Shown here one piece after another: positions 60,503-64,000 of a DNA stretch of 64,000 nt (its first letter is position 1; each line of letters begins with the position of its first letter). The position numbers and the translations under genes were made by a program. The stretch lies in contig NZ_CP028858.1 of the NCBI RefSeq assembly GCF_003058365.1, forward strand, positions 2,034,836 to 2,098,835, given 5' to 3'. The notes below the pieces were generated by a model. That model saw only the letters and a program-made list of their open reading frames with translations, ran no database searches and had not been told where the DNA came from. This DNA is from Halococcoides cellulosivorans (GTDB lineage: Archaea > Halobacteriota > Halobacteria > Halobacteriales > Haloarculaceae).

Positions 60503-62248
60503 TCACATCGACTCGGGAGCGGGCACGCCGAGGAGAGCGAGTGCGTTCGCGATCGTCTGTCGGGCCGCCGCGACGAGCGCGATTCTGGCCGCGCGCTGGT
60601 CGCCCTCGGCGTCGAGGACCGGACACTCCCGGTAGAAGGCGTTGAACGTCTCCGCGAACGTGCGGGTGTAGGCGGCGATCACGTGCGGGCGACGGCGCTC
60701 GGCGGCGGTCTCGACGCGTTCGGGGAAGCGTGCGATCGTGCGAACGAGATCGATGGCCGCGGGATCGTCGAGTGCGCTCGCCGAGATTGCGTCCGGGTCG
60801 GGCACCGCCTCGACCGCGTCGAGAATACCACAGCAACGCGCGTGGACGTACTGGACGTAGGGGGCGGACTGGGCCTCGAAGTCGAGTGCGCGCTCCCACT
60901 CGAAGGTGATCCCCTTCGTGGGTTGGGTGGCGACGACGTCGAACCGGACCGCGCCGATGCCGACCTGGTGGGCGATCCGATCGAGGTCCGCTTCGTCCAG
61001 ATCGTCGTCACGAAGCCGGTCGGCCAGGCGATCCTCGACTTCCGCGCGGGCGCGCTCGATCGACTCGTCGAGCAGGTCGTCCAGATCGACGCCCGTCCCC
61101 TCGCGCGTGCTCATCCCGCCCTCGGGCAGGTTCACCCACGAGTAGAAGACCTGATCCAGGCGATCGGTGTCCTGGCCGAGCAGGTCGAGCGCCGCGGTGA
61201 TCTGCTCGGCCTGGAGTTTGTGGTCCTCACCGAGCACCGTCACCGCGCGGTCGAAGTTCGCGAGTTTCCACTCGTGGTGAGCCAGATCGCGCGTCGAATA
61301 GAGTGAGGTGCCGTCCGAGCGGACGAAGACCAGGTTCTTCTCGATGTCGGGGAAATCGAGTTGCCAGGCGCCCTCCTCGTGGACCGAATACTCACTGTCG
61401 CGCAACCGGTCGATCACGTCGTCGGTCGAGCCGTCGCGCATGAACTGGGTCTCTTTGACGAACCGATCGAACGTGACGGGGAGACGCTCCAGCGTGTCGG
61501 TCATGCCCTCCAAAACGGTGTCGACGACGCGTTCGACGCGCTCGTAGGTGGCGTCGTCGCCGGATTCCAGCCCCTGGAGGATCGCCTCGATCTCGTCTTC
61601 GGCGGCCGCCTGGGCCTCGGGATCGGCCGATTCGAGAAAGTCGTTCCCGGCCCGGTAGTACCGGACCATGTCGTACTCGGGACTCTCCCGCTCGGGATCG
61701 GGCAGGTCTGACTCGTCGAAGCGATCGAACGCCCAGGTGAACAGCGCGATCTGGCGGCCCGCATCGTTGACGTAGTAGTTGGTCTCGACGTCGTGGCCCG
61801 CCGCCGAGAGGACCCTCGCGAGCGCGTCGCCCAAAATCGGGTTCCGGGCGCGGCCGACGTGGACCGGGCCCGTCGGGTTCGCACTCGTGTGTTCGACGAC
61901 GACGGACTCGTCGGTCGCCGGAAGCGTCCCGTAGTCGTCGTCGCGGGCGGCCGCGACGGTCGCCGCGTCGTAGGCCGGCGCGGGGACGGCGTTGACGTAC
62001 GGGCCCTGGCTGGTGACCCGGCCGAGATACTCGTACTCGTCGGGAGCGGTCGCGTCGGCGATCTCGCTCGCGACCTGTGGCGGTGGCGCACCCGCCGATT
62101 CGGCCAGCCGATAGGCCACGCTCGACGCGACCTCGGCCGCGACGCCCTCCGGGGGGTGTTCGATGCCCGGATCGTCGACGTCGTAGCCCAGTCCGTCGAG
62201 CGCCGTCGATATCGCCTCGGTGAACTCCGCACGCAACGACCTGTACAT
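60503..62248 (-). CDS. argS: Arginyl-tRNA synthetase
   Basis: A 581-residue class I aminoacyl-tRNA synthetase. The Add-1 domain is residues 1-95. The HIGH motif is HVGRARN inside [19 protein letters not shown] and the KMSKS position is MSTREGTG. The C-terminal anticodon-binding domain includes [13 protein letters not shown] and ends [16 protein letters not shown]. The start ATG gives [13 protein letters not shown] tRNA-Arg gene lies elsewhere in the window at 12288. Confidence 0.95.
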   Translation of the reverse strand: MYRSLRAEFTEAISTALDGLGYDVDDPGIEHPPEGVAAEVASSVAYRLAESAGAPPPQVASEIADATAPDEYEYLGRVTSQGPYVNAVPAPAYDAATVAAARDDDYGTLPATDESVVVEHTSANPTGPVHVGRARNPILGDALARVLSAAGHDVETNYYVNDAGRQIALFTWAFDRFDESDLPDPERESPEYDMVRYYRAGNDFLESADPEAQAAAEDEIEAILQGLESGDDATYERVERVVDTVLEGMTDTLERLPVTFDRFVKETQFMRDGSTDDVIDRLRDSEYSVHEEGAWQLDFPDIEKNLVFVRSDGTSLYSTRDLAHHEWKLANFDRAVTVLGEDHKLQAEQITAALDLLGQDTDRLDQVFYSWVNLPEGGMSTREGTGVDLDDLLDESIERARAEVEDRLADRLRDDDLDEADLDRIAHQVGIGAVRFDVVATQPTKGITFEWERALDFEAQSAPYVQYVHARCCGILDAVEAVPDPDAISASALDDPAAIDLVRTIARFPERVETAAERRRPHVIAAYTRTFAETFNAFYRECPVLDAEGDQRAARIALVAAARQTIANALALLGVPAPESM

Positions 62249-62359
62249 GGCCGCGCGTTCAGGACGCGCGGGCATAGGGGTGACGAACCGGGGCCCCGCG
62301 AGAGGTCAACTCGACACTACCGGCGCTCTCCGGCAATGATACTCACGAAAGAAATAGCA

Positions 62360-62851
62360 TCAGGCCAGCGGTGGCGGCATCTCGACGCTCGACTCCCGCT
62401 CGACGTTAGCCGGGTCCGCGCCGTCCTCGATGGCCGAGAGCGCGTCGTCGACGGTGAACCGCTCGTCGCCTTCACTCACCGGATAGACCCCGACGATCCG
62501 ATCGCCCTCGCGAACCAGTAGTCCGACGACCGGGAGATAGAGCAGCGGTCGCCCACCGGTATCTTCGGACCGACGGAACGCCGGCGACAACGACAGGTCA
62601 GTACCCTCGACGGCATCGACGATGTCCTCGACCACTTCGGCGCGGTCGTCGACCGCGCCCGGGGGGACGTCTCCCGGATGGAGCACACACTTCCCCCAGC
62701 GTCGGACCCGCATACCGTCGATCCGATCGCGGTGTTTCAGACGCCGCACGCGATCGAGAACGGCACTTTGGCGGGCCGCGACGACGCCCTGAACGTCTGT
62801 CCGGAGGCAAACCTCGACCGTTCGACCAGGGGACTGGTGGGAATCTGTCAC
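62360..62851 (-). CDS. Haloarchaeal HTH-type protein
   Basis: A 163-residue protein of a haloarchaeal family often labelled HTH domain protein. It opens with VTDSHQSPGRTVEVCLRTDV and has the core VLDRVRRLKHRDRIDGMRVRRWGK. It ends with LYLPVVGLLVREGDRIVGVYPVSEGDERFTVDDALSAIEDG. No clear DNA-recognition helix is visible, so regulator status is uncertain. I start at the GTG at 62851; the frame extends only to a TTG upstream. Confidence 0.65.
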   Translation of the reverse strand: MTDSHQSPGRTVEVCLRTDVQGVVAARQSAVLDRVRRLKHRDRIDGMRVRRWGKCVLHPGDVPPGAVDDRAEVVEDIVDAVEGTDLSLSPAFRRSEDTGGRPLLYLPVVGLLVREGDRIVGVYPVSEGDERFTVDDALSAIEDGADPANVERESSVEMPPPLA

Positions 62852-63017
62852 GGTTGTTCCCCTATCTACTCGGATTGGGGTCAAAAGCCTTGTCGCGTCA
62901 CTGTTAGCACGTCACACGGCACGGCGGATCGCGATATCGGCCCGAGAGGCGATCGGAACATCCCTCAATAGCGGGGGCCAGCGCGGTGCTTTTCACCCTC
63001 GGTTCGCAACGGCAGGT

Positions 63018-63932
63018 ATGACGCCACAGGGAGCCACCGACACGATCGAACACCTCGCGGTCCAGACCTGTGGCTGGACCGATTCCTCGCTGCAGTGTGA
63101 GGGCGCCTGTTACAAAAATGGCTTCTACGGCATCGCGAGTCACCGCTGTGTCCAGATGACGCCCGTCCAGACCTGCAACGAGCGGTGCGTGTTCTGCTGG
63201 CGGGACCACGCCGATCACAGCGTGCCCGAGGATCGAATCTGGGCCGGCCCCGAAGATGTTGCCGAGGAATCGATCGAGCGCCATCGTCGGCTGGTCTCGG
63301 GGTACGGCGGGAACGAAGACGTGCCCCGCGAGCGGTTCGATCAGTCACGCGACCCTCGTCACGTCGCGATCAGCCTCGACGGTGAGCCGACGCTGTACCC
63401 GCACCTGCCGGGGCTGATCGAGGCCTACCGGGATCGGGGGCTCTCGACGTTTCTGGTGACCAACGGGACGCGGCCACAGCGTCTGGCCGACTGTTCGCCC
63501 ACACAGCTGTACTGTTCGGTCGACGCGCCCGATCGGGAGACGTTCCAGGCGGTCGTCCAGCCGATGGTGAGCGACGCGTGGGACCGCCTGGGCGAGAGTC
63601 TCGACGTGATGGCGTCGAAAGACCGACCGCGCACGGCGATTCGGATCACGCTGGTCGCGGGGCACAACGACCACGACCCCGCGGGCTACGCGCGCCTGAT
63701 CGAGCGGGCGGCCGCGGACGTCGTCGAGGTGAAAGCCTACATGCACGTCGGCCACTCCAGAGACCGCCTGGCCCGCGAGCGCATGCCCGATCACGAGGCA
63801 GTGTGTGCGTTTGCCGACCGAATCGCGGCCCACCTCGACCACGACCGCCGCGCGGACGTGGCGGCCTCCCGGGTCGCCTTGCTCGCCCGATCGGACCCAC
63901 CGCTGGAGACGCCGGTCCCCACGGCGGACTGA
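63018..63932 (+). CDS. taw1: 4-demethylwyosine synthase Taw1
   Basis: A 304-residue radical-SAM enzyme that makes 4-demethylwyosine from N1-methylguanosine at position 37 of tRNA-Phe, using pyruvate carbons. The SAM-cluster motif is CNERCVFC (CxxxCxxC), followed by SLDGEPTLYP and, at the C-half, MASKDRPRTAIRITLVAGHND and VKAYMHVGHSRDRL. The extra N-terminal cysteines (QTCGWTDSSLQCEGACYK) can bind a second cluster. Start: ATG giving MTPQGATD. The gene is complete, with a stop at 63930-63932. Confidence 0.94.
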   Translation: MTPQGATDTIEHLAVQTCGWTDSSLQCEGACYKNGFYGIASHRCVQMTPVQTCNERCVFCWRDHADHSVPEDRIWAGPEDVAEESIERHRRLVSGYGGNEDVPRERFDQSRDPRHVAISLDGEPTLYPHLPGLIEAYRDRGLSTFLVTNGTRPQRLADCSPTQLYCSVDAPDRETFQAVVQPMVSDAWDRLGESLDVMASKDRPRTAIRITLVAGHNDHDPAGYARLIERAAADVVEVKAYMHVGHSRDRLARERMPDHEAVCAFADRIAAHLDHDRRADVAASRVALLARSDPPLETPVPTAD

Positions 63933-64000
63933 GCCTCGATCCCAGGAGGGCGGGCCGCCGGAACCGACCCCTCATTCGAGACCAACACGAACGTTCGTCG

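Overview
The window is chromosomal DNA from a haloarchaeon. It has high GC with A/T-poor codon ends, strongly acidic proteins, AT-rich TATA elements about 30 bp ahead of start codons, a halophilic 2Fe-2S ferredoxin, TFB, archaeal aRF1, SRP54 with its 7S RNA, L40e, Taw1, EndA and a split gatC-gatA pair. Secreted glycoside hydrolases with dockerin-like ends suggest a polysaccharide-degrading genus such as Halorhabdus; that placement is inference.

Layout. 0-11 kb: ferredoxin, SRP54, small membrane proteins, a copper ATPase and a run of transporters and membrane proteins. 11.0-12.4 kb: a VapBC-type pair, then about 600 bp of non-coding hairpins and copies of a tRNA 3' end beside a real tRNA-Arg(UCG). 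12.4-21.2 kb: CoA-binding protein, SRP 7S RNA, MscS and YhbY, a second toxin-antitoxin pair, an SDR dehydrogenase, gatC-gatA and tfb. 35.2-43.5 kb: an MBL hydrolase, L40e, MATE pump, endA-trpS, tsr3 and small metabolic genes. 58.3-64 kb: aRF1, MinD, ArgS, an HTH protein and Taw1.

The most striking content is two blocks of cell-surface genes on the minus strand. Block 1 (21.2-35.0 kb) holds a Tat-secreted GH9 cellulase and a GH3 beta-glucosidase, both ending in a double F-hand dockerin-like domain. Next to them are a 905-residue membrane-anchored protein with one cohesin-like domain, a 669-residue Tat-secreted protein with three cohesin-like domains and its own C-terminal tail, a membrane-bound winged-helix regulator and two very acidic secreted proteins. 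Block 2 (43.6-58.1 kb) is four tandem giant surface proteins (1321, 890, 913 and 1528 aa). One ends in the same dockerin-like domain as the enzymes. The other three end in the same 45-residue tail as the triple-cohesin protein. This looks like a haloarchaeal scaffoldin-dockerin (cellulosome-like) surface assembly.

Each giant gene is also preceded by a very short ORF whose stop overlaps the giant's start as ATGA or GTGA. In two of them the 23-residue peptide is conserved, which suggests translational coupling from a leaderless mini-ORF.
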